From Bremia lactucae (taxonomy: Eukaryota; Oomycota; Peronosporomycetes; Peronosporales; Peronosporaceae), in assembly GCF_004359215.1 (NCBI RefSeq), contig NC_090621.1:62001-126000 (forward strand): 64,000 nt of DNA. Reading direction: 5' to 3'. The notes beneath the pieces are model-generated. The model did not search any database. It was not told the DNA's origin and saw nothing but the letters and a program-made list of their open reading frames with translations. Within the stretch, counting starts at the first letter, position 1. Each line of letters begins with the position of its first letter. This document shows positions 23,202 through 33,659 of the stretch, piece after piece. Position numbers and translations under genes: made by a program.

Positions 23202-24421
23202 TTAGCCCGCATTCAAATCATACGCAAAGACGCTGTCGAGTAACACTTGAGGGGCTTGCACCAAATCATAAATGTGGTCTTCTTCCCACTGCAATGTTAG
23301 CTGCGGAAGGTCGTGAAGGAGCTGTTGCTTAAGCGCGACCGCAGACAGGACGCCGCTGTCTTTCGCATCGATCGCTCGCAGGCATTGCAAGGAACAGCCT
23401 GCTAAGCGCACATTGATCGCCCTTGTGTAAACGGGTCGCACGAGAAACCCCTGACATTCCGTGGCGGACGTCTCGGGTGCGCAATAGCCGTTAAATTGGC
23501 GAAGCTCCTTCCGTGCCACGCAGATCTGTCGCCCGTCATCAAGAAAGCACTCGAGCCACACCTGATCCCGACGGTTCCTAAACTCCTTGTTCGGAGCACG
23601 AACAACCACTCGCGCCCTTCTGTTTACAGTGTACAAAACTTTCGTACTTCCTTCCTTCGGCACTTGAGCCGTTGCTTCAACGCCAGCTTGCCAAATCTGG
23701 TGCGCTAGCGGCCGCATGCGCATGGCTTCCATTGTCTTGGCACTCTTCCATACAACGCGACGAGCAGATTGCTCATCTTCTTCCTCTTGACAAAGCAAAT
23801 GGCGCCATCCAAACACTTGTCGCACCTTACAACGTCGTCGAAGGTAATGGCGGCTGGCACGGCTATTTAAGTGACGTAATTCACTTGGCATAGCATGCAT
23901 GGCATGCAACACACGCAGCGTGTCTTGACTCGTAAGATCAGGCAATGCGAACTGCAAGGATCGAAGCGAAGCCACCGACGGCTGGTCTAGCGGCTCCTTA
24001 CTTGATGCTTTCAATTGATTTTTGCAATCGACTAGAACCCGTTGACGCTTAAAGCGAGTACGCGACACAAGAGGTCGACCCGCCACGCGCTTGAGAGCCT
24101 TTCTGTGCCGATGATTGATAGCATTAGTAGTAAATACGACTTGCTGTCTTAAGTTGCAGCCGTTAGGCAGCCAGCACACATTCATCGTGGGTTCGGTGTT
24201 GCCCAGTGACAGTACAGGGCATGGCGTCACCGCGAGCCTAGCAAACAAAGGTGGTGAGAATTAGAAAGCCGAGTACGGCAGCGCAGTACATAAAGGACAT
24301 ACGTAATGCTGGTTGCATCATGCTGGTATTTGCAATTCCACGACTGCATAGCATTTAAGTCCGTTAAAAGCTCGCACTGGAGGGCTTGGTGGTGTTCAAG
24401 AGGCTGGCATACGACGCCCAT
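23202..24421 (-). CDS. Hypothetical protein, two exons, 384 aa
   Basis: Exon 1 runs 24421-24303, a 65-bp intron spans 24302-24238 (donor GTATGT, acceptor TTGCTAG), and exon 2 runs 24237-23202. Frames join in phase and remove the stop that ends the exon 1 frame. The protein is basic in its N-terminal half (HRHRKALKRVAGR, SRTRFKRQRVLVDCK) and has no transmembrane segment. A Trp/Arg-rich middle (VFGWRHLLCQEEEDEQ, RRVVWKSAKTMEAMRMRP) is followed by a more globular end. I do not recognise the family. The same frame stays open upstream to about 24745 apart from one TAG at 24466-24464, and that segment also reads like coding sequence. The true start may therefore lie upstream and the gene may be damaged. 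It is the only probable cellular gene within the left repeat block. Confidence 0.6.
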
Positions 24422-24749
24422 GGTATGATTAAAAGTGGCTAAACAGTTGGAATTGGATGACGACTACGTCACGAGCAGCTGGTCCGTATCCGCGAATCCG
24501 AATTTGGGTTGCTGCGGGGATTGATTTGGGAGGAAAGGCCGACGGTAGGATGATGCAAAGCTTTCTAAATAGTCCCACTGTTTTCCATGGAAAAGTACTG
24601 GGGCGGTGTCCGCTACCTCGTCTAAACCGATGCTAGGAGATTGCTGGCAACCAACGGTATCGGTCTTACCGGATGCCTTATATGTAAATGTAAAAAAATC
24701 ATGACAACTGAGTTTACTTTGCTCTCGAAGATACCACCAATACAAAAAT

Positions 24750-25799
24750 TTAAAAAAGCTAAAGGGTGTTTGAACGCTTGTATTGATGAATACTCTCTAA
24801 TATAGCAAACTGGCGAAACACGGTGGCATTTTTACGGAAGGCCGCTGGATCGTGGCAGAAAGCTCATCTTGGATGTGTCAGCTGCTTACTTCGCGACGAC
24901 GTTAGTTTTCTCATCGTGTTGATGATCTCGTTATAAGAGAGAGTCACTGTTCTTTTGGAATTTCGTCCTACATATATTTCGGAAAGCTATAGCATCTGCA
25001 CATTTTTCCTGCGTCCTTGAAATTTTCAATTGCGACGGAATTCTGAGGAAGAGCTAAAAATAAATGAGACTGCGTTAACACCGAAAGAACGAAGCTTAAA
25101 TCAATTCCGAGCCAGTGCATTCGACTGGATCTTGGATTCGTTCCGTTGATCTTTCAAAAGGTAACGTAAGCCCATCACCTCGACACGAGAATATCGCAAG
25201 TCAACAAGCTGGCGTACATGGAATTAATACAACTCCTGTTGCGCCTCCTTCTTCTTATGGTTGGCAACGTAACTATCTATCAACATTTACCCCATAACTA
25301 TCTATCAACATCTACCCACATACCCCATATTTCCGTAAATTATATGACTGGAAGTCGGAAGGTGTATCGCACGTGTGAATGATGAAGCTGGGTTTTGAAT
25401 CTCGTTTTGCCGCTGAGGTTAGCTACACTAATTACTGCATGTATTATTTTTGACGTCATTTTTATTGAGCAGAAAATTGTGGAGTGCCAAGAAAGGCAAC
25501 AGAACGGCTAGAAAAAACAAATTTGTGCGATGGTGAAAGTTTTATAGTCATGTCATTAAAGGCCAGAGAATCACACAGAAAAACTTCAATATCACTAACG
25601 TGGTCCACTTTAAATAGATTGCTTATTTGAGTACGTCAAACGGCGGAACTCGGCGGAGATGAAGCAATTATCGCCTCGATGCAACAGGCCAGTATGCCGA
25701 CTGATGCCGCACCCGTGCATTAGTTTTGAATCGTGGATACAGTTGACCTAAGAGGAACGCTAAGAATTGTGAATATTCCGCATGTTCATTGTTATGGTG
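24750..25799. other. No recognisable gene
   Basis: AT-rich. Contains a short duplicated word (CATAACTATCTATCAACAT) near 25.26-25.31 kb. No ORF above 60 codons that I can support. Confidence 0.5.
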
Positions 25800-25945
25800 G
25801 TACATTTTCTTTATGAGTAAAATACCCTTTCGTTCTATTTAAAAACTAGATAATAACTAAGATCCCATTTATCATGCGTAACATATGTGGAGCCGCCGGC
25901 GGCCAAATTCTATTTTAAATTAGCTAGGGTAGTAAGCTTTGAGAT
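25800..25945 (-). repeat. Family D LTR remnant
   Basis: Its reverse complement follows the plus-strand text of 58490-58640 (CTTACCCTGGCTAATTT, the GCCGCC/GGCGGC stem, GGGTATTTTACCCAT), so in D-sense terms it lies on the strand opposite to the 58.5 kb copy. The loop-side half of the hairpin is missing here (25892-25903). It is cut by the family B LTR at 25953. Confidence 0.6.
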
Positions 25946-25952
25946 TTAACGA

Positions 25953-26490
25953 TGTAACGGGCTAAAGTTGCCCTAATGTTACACAGTCCCCATTAAGTTC
26001 ACTTGGTGTACTTAAGGGGATGGTCAATTACTAAATAATAGTAATTAGACCCAGCACTTGGGTGTGCTGCACATTTGTGACCAACCCTTGTGTATGTGAT
26101 GCACATGGGTGCATTCACATTAGGAAGGATGACGCCCAGCGTCATCCGTTACGCAAGGTATCTAGAAAGATACGCTCGCAATACATATTAGTGTTATCTA
26201 TAGAGATGACATTTTGATTGGTAAAAAAGGTATTTATATTTAGTTCTATTATAATAAATCAGTTTTAAAATTACTTCCTACTTGGTAAGTGCGCACGAGG
26301 GGTCGGATTACCGCTCCCGTGGCGACTCTTAATCAGAGAAGTGTGTCGCTAACGCGGCCCCCACAACTATCTCACTGCACGCAAGAGAAGCTGGTTAAAC
26401 CGCTTCCTCGCTGTGCTAGGGTGTGTCTAGGTAGAGCGTGGCCGCATTACGACGTGCCCGCTTACACTTGGTGTCACTTGACGTCCATTA
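25953..26490 (+). repeat. Family B LTR and leader
   Basis: It starts TGTAACGGGCTAAAGTTGCCC and carries the family B words GGGGATGGTCAATTACTAAA and GTAATTAGACCCA. It passes through CTACTTGGTAAGTGCGCAC into the leader that precedes gag in sister copies, then stops at about 26490 before gag begins. Confidence 0.8.
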
Positions 26491-26601
26491 GTGCCTGCAT
26501 AGGAAGACTCTCTTTAGAGCACTTATTTGAAAGAGGGATAAAAAGAAACTGCATGTGATAAATTATGTTCTTCTATTTCTATGTATTTAATACCAACTTA
26601 A

Positions 26602-26886
26602 TTACATACTAATACAAAACATGTAATAAAGTCTTATCTGACTCTCACCTTGCGCGCGTTCAGTGTTGACTGGACCGCGGAGCGAGTGGATATAATGGCC
26701 TGTATCTACTAATGAATAAGCTTTCTGAATTTTACTATGTACAGTAGAGTCGAGCGCATAGCGCATGCTGCCAACAGAATTTAATCTGGCGCTGGATTTT
26801 AATGCCATAGGCGATGATGCCAGCGCCTTGGTGTCTTTCACATGCCACGCAATCATGACATATTTTTCTTCCTTGACAGGAGCCAT
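26602..26886 (-). pseudogene. Exon-like ORF truncated by a retroelement
   Basis: A frame starts at a real ATG (26886) and is open for 94 codons. The first 79 residues (MAPVKEEKYVMIAWHVKD..., about residues 1-79) have the balanced composition of a cellular protein. After them, at 26648, stands a good splice donor (CAAG|GTGAG). Any further exons would lie downstream toward 26490, where a family B retroelement begins. I cannot name the family. It may be the surviving first exon of a gene. Confidence 0.4.
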
Positions 26887-27029
26887 GACTCTCAGTGGTG
26901 ATAGTTAATACTCCCAGTGATCAAAATCCAATCCAGATTTTGTCAGCTTCCAGGAAATTAGCCACGTTAATATTTTAGCCTCCTCTACCACTAAGTACGC
27001 CCGCAATGGGCGTACCTTTCGCTAGTTAT

Positions 27030-27129
27030 AACACAGCACTAGCCAACCTACACTGATAAAAGTGAATGTGGGGTGCCTCGAGTACTTGACGTTGCAGAGG
27101 AAGTTTACAAGTAGTTTAGAAGTTTTAGC
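27030..27129 (+). repeat. Family C LTR piece
   Basis: Follows 11640-11750 of the family C LTR (CTAGTTA, ACACTGAT, GGTGCCTCGA, GCAGAGGAAG). It is interrupted at TTTAGC by the next LTR. Confidence 0.55.
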
Positions 27130-27584
27130 TGTAACGGGGCACTGCGGCTTGTACTGTTTCAGTACAAGTCCACTTAACACTGCTTCAGATGTGAGTGGTG
27201 CCTCTCGTTAGGTGACGTACACTGTACGTATAGAGGGAGACTTCTCTTAAGGCAAGTTAGCTTAAGAGTGTAAAATGAAAACTGTATTAATATAGTTAAG
27301 CGTCTTGTTAATCTATCTTTTTAAATGTTGTCTTAACTATAAACTAATACTAAACATATAATTGAATTCTTATCTCTATCTTATCTGTAACTCTTTCTTT
27401 AATTACTCCTACAGCTGATTAGTCTGCGGAATAAATAGATAGAATGGTCTATACTTATTTATGGATAAGAATTCTGAATATTACTAAATAAAGTAATATC
27501 CTCCAAATATCATCTACCTTTTAGATAATATATTAATTAACAACCTTTAAGTGTTAGTTTCATGTAACAATACACCCCGTTACA
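27130..27584 (-). repeat. Family A LTR (A2 type), solo, minus orientation
   Basis: A 455-bp unit reading TGTAACGGGGCACTGCGGCTT on the plus strand and ending TACACCCCGTTACA. It is inserted in the family C LTR piece. I see no target duplication (ttagc before, ttgca after). Confidence 0.85.
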
Positions 27585-27589
27585 TTGCA

Positions 27590-28966
27590 GTTAAAAATCA
27601 TTGTCAACAAAAAGCAGGTGTCAGCCTTAAGTCGCTATCCATACAATAACCTCGGGTATGCAAAGCACTAAAATCATACTTAAAAACGCACTGGCTTTTG
27701 ATCCGTGAATGGTCGCTAAGAAGGTGCCAAATGCACCAATTCACTCAAAAAAGCTACTTTCAAACCTAAAGTGACAATGTTATGTGATGGCATGAAAAAG
27801 GGCCAGGGTTATGTAAGTCTAGCAGTTAGCTAGAACACACGAATATGTAAATGTTGCATCTCTTAACCTAATGCTGCGTTGACCCGATGGCTTGTTCTTT
27901 GCCGGTTTTAATACATAAGGCTAGCTACGTGGTCCCCATTACTGGTATTTCATTGCAATACAAGCCTTTCTCTGCACAAATGAACGCTTATATGTCTAAC
28001 ACGACCATCATCGAGACAATAAATATCAATCTTATTCTTGGCAAGAACACTACAACCTTCGCGGACCTCCAGTGAACATTGCATTTTTTTATCGGCAAAG
28101 ATTATTGTCTCTGACTATAACTTCCGACAATAGCTAGCGCCGGACACGAGATCTATCTCATACCGAAACTCACGTTCGGTGAGAGTTTCGATGCATTTAT
28201 ACGATAAATTTCTCATACTCTTAAATGTAAATTATTCTTTGAATGTTTAAATTTTCGAAACGTGACAGGCCGCGAACCTGCGACGTAAGATCTTCGTCCA
28301 TGCATAGACGAGCTAGTAAGCTTGACTGCAGCCATTCAAATTTAGCTACAACCTCATATGGGGCTTCACCAGCATGACATTTTGATGTTATCAAACAAAT
28401 GTTGTATATTTCAAAAAGAACATAAAGCTCTGAAAGTCAGCTCTCATGGCACAGCTGGAACATAATATCCCCTTGAAAGCGACATGGACCACACATGTCG
28501 CTTATGAATGACATCCACACTGCGGTATGTGCTTTGGTGTCACCGATTTCCAACTTGTCGAGTCATTGTCAGTCAGTGTTTTTTTTCTAGCTCTGTGTTT
28601 TTACCGCTACGTAAGGCTTTCGTAGGCTCACCTGTAAAAACTTCCATCGACATAGATAATAAGAATCCACGTTGAAATGCTAAAGTAGCACGCCTAAGTC
28701 CTGGTAGTGTTTTCAAGAAGTTGAGTCAAGTAAAAAAAATATTTAGTAAAAAAATATAAATCGTCGTGCGTAGCCAGGGCTAGACTCGTCAATTTTTGTG
28801 GCTATTCTCTCCGGCACTGCAGCGGCCTACACTAAGCCATGCAACGATATCTCGAAATTGCACCACAGAAGGGCATCGCTTTATGCATATTTGGCATGAT
28901 CTCTGCTCCTTGATTTACCGTAATATTTAACACCGACTAATATTTGTGATATACATAGTCTTAACG
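27590..28966. other. No recognisable gene
   Basis: AT-rich. The longest plus ORF (27887-28075, 62 codons) has no motif that I recognise. Confidence 0.5.
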
Positions 28967-29554
28967 TGTAACGGGCTAAAGTTGCCCTAATGTTACACAG
29001 TCCCCGTTAAGTACACTTGGTGTTCTTAAGGGGATGGTCAATTACTAAATGTTAGTAATTAGACCCAACACTCGGGTGTGGTGCACATTTGTGACCAACC
29101 CTTGTGGATGTGATGCACATGGGTGCATTCACATTAGGAGGGATGTCGCCCAGCGTCATCCCTGATGACGGCTAGCGTCATCCGTTACGCGAGGTATATA
29201 GAAAGATACGCTCGCAATACATTAAATCTTATCTATAGAGATAACATTTTCATTGGTAAAAATAGGTATTTATATTTAATACGATTAAATATAAATCAGT
29301 CTGAAAACTACTTCCTACTTGGTAAGTGCGCACGAGGAGCCGGATTACCGCTCCCGTGACGACACTTAACCAGAGTACTTAGTGCGTTGGGTGAGGTCGC
29401 TAACGCGGCCCCCACAACTACCTCACTGCACGCAAGAGAAGCTGGTTAAACCGCTTCCTCGCTGTGCTAGGGTGTGTGTCTAAGTAGAGCGTGGCCGCAT
29501 TACGACGTGCCCGCTTACACTTGGTAGCACTTGAAATCCATTCCACGGCCCGCA
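28967..29554 (+). repeat. Family B LTR and leader
   Basis: Starts TGTAACGGGCTAAAGTTGCCC, with the LTR part to about 29320 and then the leader. It is colinear with 56577-57160 and is followed by gag. Confidence 0.85.
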
Positions 29555-29855
29555 TCTCTGCGTGTGTACGTGAGGATGAGCCTCAATATTGATTGGGCTC
29601 ATTTTCCCCACCTTTCCGAACATCATCGGGAGGTGGCAGGGCTTATGGCGCAGGGATTTGGTAAACAAGCCCTGGCCAGGCTCCTGGGTAGTCCTCCTGA
29701 GCAACATGTTGCTCAGTTGGAGCAGTTTGAGGCATTCGTGCTCGGACAGCGGATGGCCGCGTCCGAGGCATAAGGCCATGCTGCGGCGGAGTCCGTGACT
29801 CAGACTCAGGATGAGCTGAGGAATGAGCAGGCTCGGAGCGAGGCTTTGAAGAGAA
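29555..29855 (+). pseudogene. Family B gag, N-terminal piece
   Basis: From ATG 29577, MSLNIDWAHFPHLSEHHREV is followed by QALARLLGSPPEQHVAQLEQ. It stops at a TAA (29771), where sisters read QAM/QSH, and the family sequence ends near 29850. There a different gag (family D) begins. Confidence 0.75.
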
Positions 29856-30925
29856 AAGGGAGAAACACTCCTTTTTTGGGTTAAGCAGATGGAGCTGTCT
29901 ATTGACTCCGCCTTGTTCTTTACAGAACTGCAAAAGGTGGCCATGGCCATTTCAAAACTCGGAGGTAGAGCCATGGAGTGCGCACTATCGTGTAGAACGT
30001 CCACAAACGACGCTTTTCTTTCATGTGATTCGCTGAGAAAGCAAATGACTAGTATGCTTCCACGGCCTGATCAGGCTTTACGCATGCGATTACGGCTCAT
30101 AGCGTCTCGACAGGGTAAACGAACCCTAGCGGCCTATAACCAGGAGTTGAAAATTTTCATTGCACAATGCATCAAGACCGGTGCTAGAAGCAATTGTCGA
30201 AACAATCTTTATAGGGGGTCTTAATGAGGACGTCGCCCGGACGGGATAATTTCGATCTCATCCTGCCATTTTCAAAGAGGCATTTGCCATAGCGCTACGC
30301 GCTGAGTTCGACTACAAGTCTGCTCATGTTAGCACGCCTATAAATCGTACAAGCCCTTCAGGACATGGGTGCCGTCTAATAGACTGGAACCCATGGATTT
30401 AAGCCTCATTGAGGAAGAAGAAGGGCCATTTTAAGCTGTGGAACAGCATAAGATCATTTGCAGATGTTATCTGTGCGGAAGCACGAAACATTTAGTCCGG
30501 CCGGTCTCCTACGCAATACGCGTAAAGCTGGAAAGAGCACCAATCCCGACCTAAACCAGTAATCTGATACAGTGCGGAAAAACGTCGATACTCAGTAGGT
30601 GCGGGGCGACATTCTGGGGAAGACCTAGGCTCTGTTGAACCTCTTGGAGGTGAGAGTAAATAGGACCTAGCCCTAACTGGCTCGGTGCGTAGAATCGCGG
30701 GGCGTGGGTACAAGCCTGGCTTGTTAGTCGCTCAAGCGACTGTGAAGGGCTTTGATAAGCCATGGATAATTTTAATTGACTCAGGGGCGTCTTGCAATTA
30801 TGTTCGACGTCCCTCCCTTGAGGGATATAAACAATACGTTGAGGCGCTTAAAGCGCATGAAATTGATACAATCACTGTTCGCTTAGCGACTAGGCTGTCA
30901 CTGTTCCTAATGGTTTGTTGAACTT
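29856..30925 (+). pseudogene. Family D gag and protease, degenerate
   Basis: The frame at 29889-30224 is a retrotransposon gag domain (KLGGRAMECALSCRTSTNDA, MRLRLIASRQGKRTLAAYNQ). A broken zinc-knuckle/protease linker follows. The protease start is open at 30685-30921 (KPWIILIDSGASCNYVRR, with the catalytic DSG) and ends in ITVRLATRLSLF. The same region in the minus orientation lies at 63.1-64.0 kb. At 30950-30967 the last bases of a family A LTR follow. Confidence 0.75.
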
Positions 30926-31114
30926 AGCTATAAAGTTTCTGGACTTTGTAACGATACACCCCGTTACATTACCTGCTCAATACATTGGGTAATTTAAGAT
31001 GTATTAATATTCCTTATATTTTTTAGATAGAAAAATATCTGTTTAATTTTAAATATAAATATTGGTGCCAAGCTCTAGACGACTTTTACTGCTTATTAGG
31101 CGCAATTATTGCCG

Positions 31115-31759
31115 ATGACTGGTGATGCGACTTCGATCGCTTCGCTGCCTCTCGTCGGCAAGAAGCTAATGAAGAAACTAAGCGGTATGGCCAACGAAAG
31201 CGCGGCTACTGAAATCTCCGACTTTGCGCGTCGGCAGATGGAGAAAATGGGTTGGGCGGCCGGCAAAGGCCTGGGCAAGAACGAACAGGGAGTCAAGTCG
31301 CACATCAAAGTGAAACGACGCGAAGTGTTGCAGGGCGTTGGCGCCGAGAAACAAGAAGTCGAAGACCAGGCAAATCAGTGGTGGTACAACGTATACGATC
31401 GCATGGCGAGCAAGATTGTCATTGATGCGTCGTCATCTGACGAGGAAAAGAGCGCGCCAAAGAAAAAGAAGAAGAAAAAAAGAAAACGGGACGAAAAGAA
31501 TACAAATGAACGAAAACTTCGCATTCCCACGGACGAGGAACTTTTTGCCGCCACAGGCGGTAAGCTCTTTGGTCGGAGAGCCTATGGCTCTTGCAATGGG
31601 AAGCTTAAGCGCGATGAAATGCAATTAAAACGCGCCAAGAAGCCGAAAATGAGTCGTCACGAGTCCTTGAAAATGAGTGACCATACTGACATAGACTTGC
31701 AGAAAAAAACTAGGATAAAAAGAACGAAAAAGGCTGGACTTGCTGACTTGGAAACATAA
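31115..31759 (+). CDS. G-patch domain protein (GPATCH4/PXR1-like), nucleolar type
   Basis: 214 aa from ATG 31115; the frame is also open upstream, but without an ATG. The G-patch motif lies at about residues 30-75: FARRQMEKMGWAAGKGLGKN, with the aromatic and Gly spacing of the family. A WW-containing short helix follows (NQWWYNVYDRM). Then come an acidic SSSDEE and a Lys-rich run (about residues 110-130), and a GGKLFGRRAYGSCNGKLKR segment like the conserved second block of GPATCH4. The Lys-rich tail predicts nuclear or nucleolar localisation. G-patch proteins activate DEAH helicases in rRNA or mRNA processing. The gene converges with RFT1, 53 bp away. No intron is needed. Confidence 0.8.
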   Translation: MTGDATSIASLPLVGKKLMKKLSGMANESAATEISDFARRQMEKMGWAAGKGLGKNEQGVKSHIKVKRREVLQGVGAEKQEVEDQANQWWYNVYDRMASKIVIDASSSDEEKSAPKKKKKKKRKRDEKNTNERKLRIPTDEELFAATGGKLFGRRAYGSCNGKLKRDEMQLKRAKKPKMSRHESLKMSDHTDIDLQKKTRIKRTKKAGLADLET

Positions 31760-31812
31760 GTGACAATGTATTGGTTATCGTAACAATAAATTCTAAATTT
31801 CATGATTTTACA

Positions 31813-33492
31813 TTAATTTTCATGAACTTTGCGCTGGCGTCGAAGAGCTGCCAAGTCGGCACCAAAAAGATGTCGTTCTTTCCAATACATCGTGAGCAGT
31901 GTTCCAATAAAGCAAAGTGTACCCACAGCTACATGCAAAGTGTGCTGTACCCACGAGATTGACTTGATCGTCTCGGAACTCAAAAAGATGCGCTGAGAAA
32001 TCGCAGTGACCACCAAGGAAGCAACAAGAGCGATTATAACAACCTGGTGCGGGAGTGATTGACGCCAGAAAGCAATGCCATTCCATAGGCCATTGCCCAT
32101 GATTGATGCACGATGCGATACTAAATGGAAATATGAAGCCAAGAAGGTCAAGCAGTAGATGATACGGCATGCCATATTGACGCAATTTGCCAAAATAAGT
32201 CCAAGCGTGCCCCAATCAAGCACTTGCATGAAAATAAACGCACTTAGAGCGTATACTAGAAAAAAAACGCCGAGAAATTTGTTGAGTCGTATCAACTCGT
32301 GGTCCTTCCCAATAGCGTGCACAACCGCTTCACAAACCCCATTAAGACCCAAGAAAGGAATATAGACACAATAGGCCGCCAAAGCAGCCCCTACGCCTTC
32401 ATTAACCTTCTCCGCTCCATAAAGAAGCAACGCCAACGTGTGTGCATAGCTTGTGCCAAAGCAAACAAACACCAAGCCCACGAGATTCAGCATTTTGAGC
32501 ATGACCAATAACAAAGTTTGCCCATCGGCCAAATTTTGCAATTTTTTTTCTCGATTTACGTGTTTGTCAAGTGCAAATTTGCTAAAAATAGTCTTCGTTG
32601 CTTCTTCGACCGGCAAAAAGAGGATTCGAGGTACGAGGGAGCCAAGATTCGAGACCAATCCATACACACCCATATGCTGCAACGACGCAACGCTCGTGAG
32701 TACCCACTTGTCGCCTTCCGCTAGCAAATACTTCACTCCACTTTGTACACTTAGCGGCAGAAAGAGGGTCATTAAGTCGGGGTGATACCACTCCATACCT
32801 CCTTCGGGTACCCCTGGCAGCAATTGACCCATACTCGTTAATGCAAATGGGTACATTCCACGTTTACTTTGCTTAATTCGTCGCCAGAAAAAGAATGCAA
32901 ACACTATAAGTAATGTGACTGCGTACGATAGTTCAGCCACTCCGTATGCTGTCAAGCTCCACTCCAGTACTACGACGCCAATGTATTGTACCGCAGCTCG
33001 CACTAGAAATGCTGCACTTTGAGCCGCGACTTGCCAACTCACGAGAACACTAGCATGGGCTAGAACGTACATGGGCTCTGCTAGCGCTTCAATCATTGCC
33101 GCACCGCAGTACATGAGTAAAACCTTCGGATAGTCCTGCAAGACTTCATGGGAAGTTTGAATAGACGAATAGATAAGAATTAGAATCGCGAGAGTCCAAC
33201 TAATGGCTGTGGATACCCACGCAATATTAATCATTTGCTGGATATCGCTTTTATCATTCTTTGAAGCTTTCGAGTCAAGCGATGGCATACGCAGGAACGC
33301 GAGGCGGAACCCATCGCGCAAAAAGAAGATGGAAGCTAGTGTTAATTCCAACCGGACGGTCACGGCACCGGTTACATTGAGGTGTAACTTTCGCAGTACG
33401 AACGAGTTTGCAGAGAAGGTTAATAAACGTTGCACGAAGCGATAAGAGCCACCATGCACAGCTCGAGACAGCACGGCATTTTCAGAGCTCAT
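31813..33492 (-). CDS. RFT1: RFT1, lipid-linked oligosaccharide flippase-family protein
   Basis: 559 aa, single exon, start ATG 33492. The protein has about 12 hydrophobic segments. It opens with a cytosolic N-terminus, and the first block, YRFVQRLLTFSANSFVLRK, matches the RFT1 family start, followed by VTGAVTVRLELTLASIFFLR. A large polar loop (residues 260-300) includes KYLLAEGDKWVLTS, a family hallmark. RFT1 acts in the ER membrane and is needed for lipid-linked Man5GlcNAc2 to become available on the lumenal side for N-glycosylation. Its flippase activity itself is debated. The length is close to yeast and human RFT1 (about 540-575). It is divergent from the Hsp70 gene. Confidence 0.9.
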   Translation of the reverse strand: MSSENAVLSRAVHGGSYRFVQRLLTFSANSFVLRKLHLNVTGAVTVRLELTLASIFFLRDGFRLAFLRMPSLDSKASKNDKSDIQQMINIAWVSTAISWTLAILILIYSSIQTSHEVLQDYPKVLLMYCGAAMIEALAEPMYVLAHASVLVSWQVAAQSAAFLVRAAVQYIGVVVLEWSLTAYGVAELSYAVTLLIVFAFFFWRRIKQSKRGMYPFALTSMGQLLPGVPEGGMEWYHPDLMTLFLPLSVQSGVKYLLAEGDKWVLTSVASLQHMGVYGLVSNLGSLVPRILFLPVEEATKTIFSKFALDKHVNREKKLQNLADGQTLLLVMLKMLNLVGLVFVCFGTSYAHTLALLLYGAEKVNEGVGAALAAYCVYIPFLGLNGVCEAVVHAIGKDHELIRLNKFLGVFFLVYALSAFIFMQVLDWGTLGLILANCVNMACRIIYCLTFLASYFHLVSHRASIMGNGLWNGIAFWRQSLPHQVVIIALVASLVVTAISQRIFLSSETIKSISWVQHTLHVAVGTLCFIGTLLTMYWKERHLFGADLAALRRQRKVHEN

Positions 33493-33659
33493 ACGTGTTT
33501 ATTCCAAACTGGAAATTATCACAATCTAGAGCAACGGGTATTCTCAGCAAACTTCTATGATCCTCGAATTATCTCTACTTTTCACTAAATCTTCACCACT
33601 TTTTCAAATATGGTACAAATAATTGTATTGAATCGGTGTTCTTATTGTAAGCCATTTTC
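33493..33659. promoter_or_regulatory. Shared bidirectional upstream region of RFT1 and the Hsp70 gene
   Basis: Only 167 bp separate the two divergent ATGs, so both promoters and 5' UTRs must lie here. I see no clear heat-shock element array or TATA box. Confidence 0.5.

Noticed and set aside
28262..28330. tRNA-like sequence on the minus strand (T-arm-like GCAGGTTCGCGGCCTG and a stem near CGTCTATGCATGGACG)
   Set aside because: The anticodon loop would have 8 bases without U33, the T stem has a mismatch, and no acceptor stem pairs. I do not call a tRNA.
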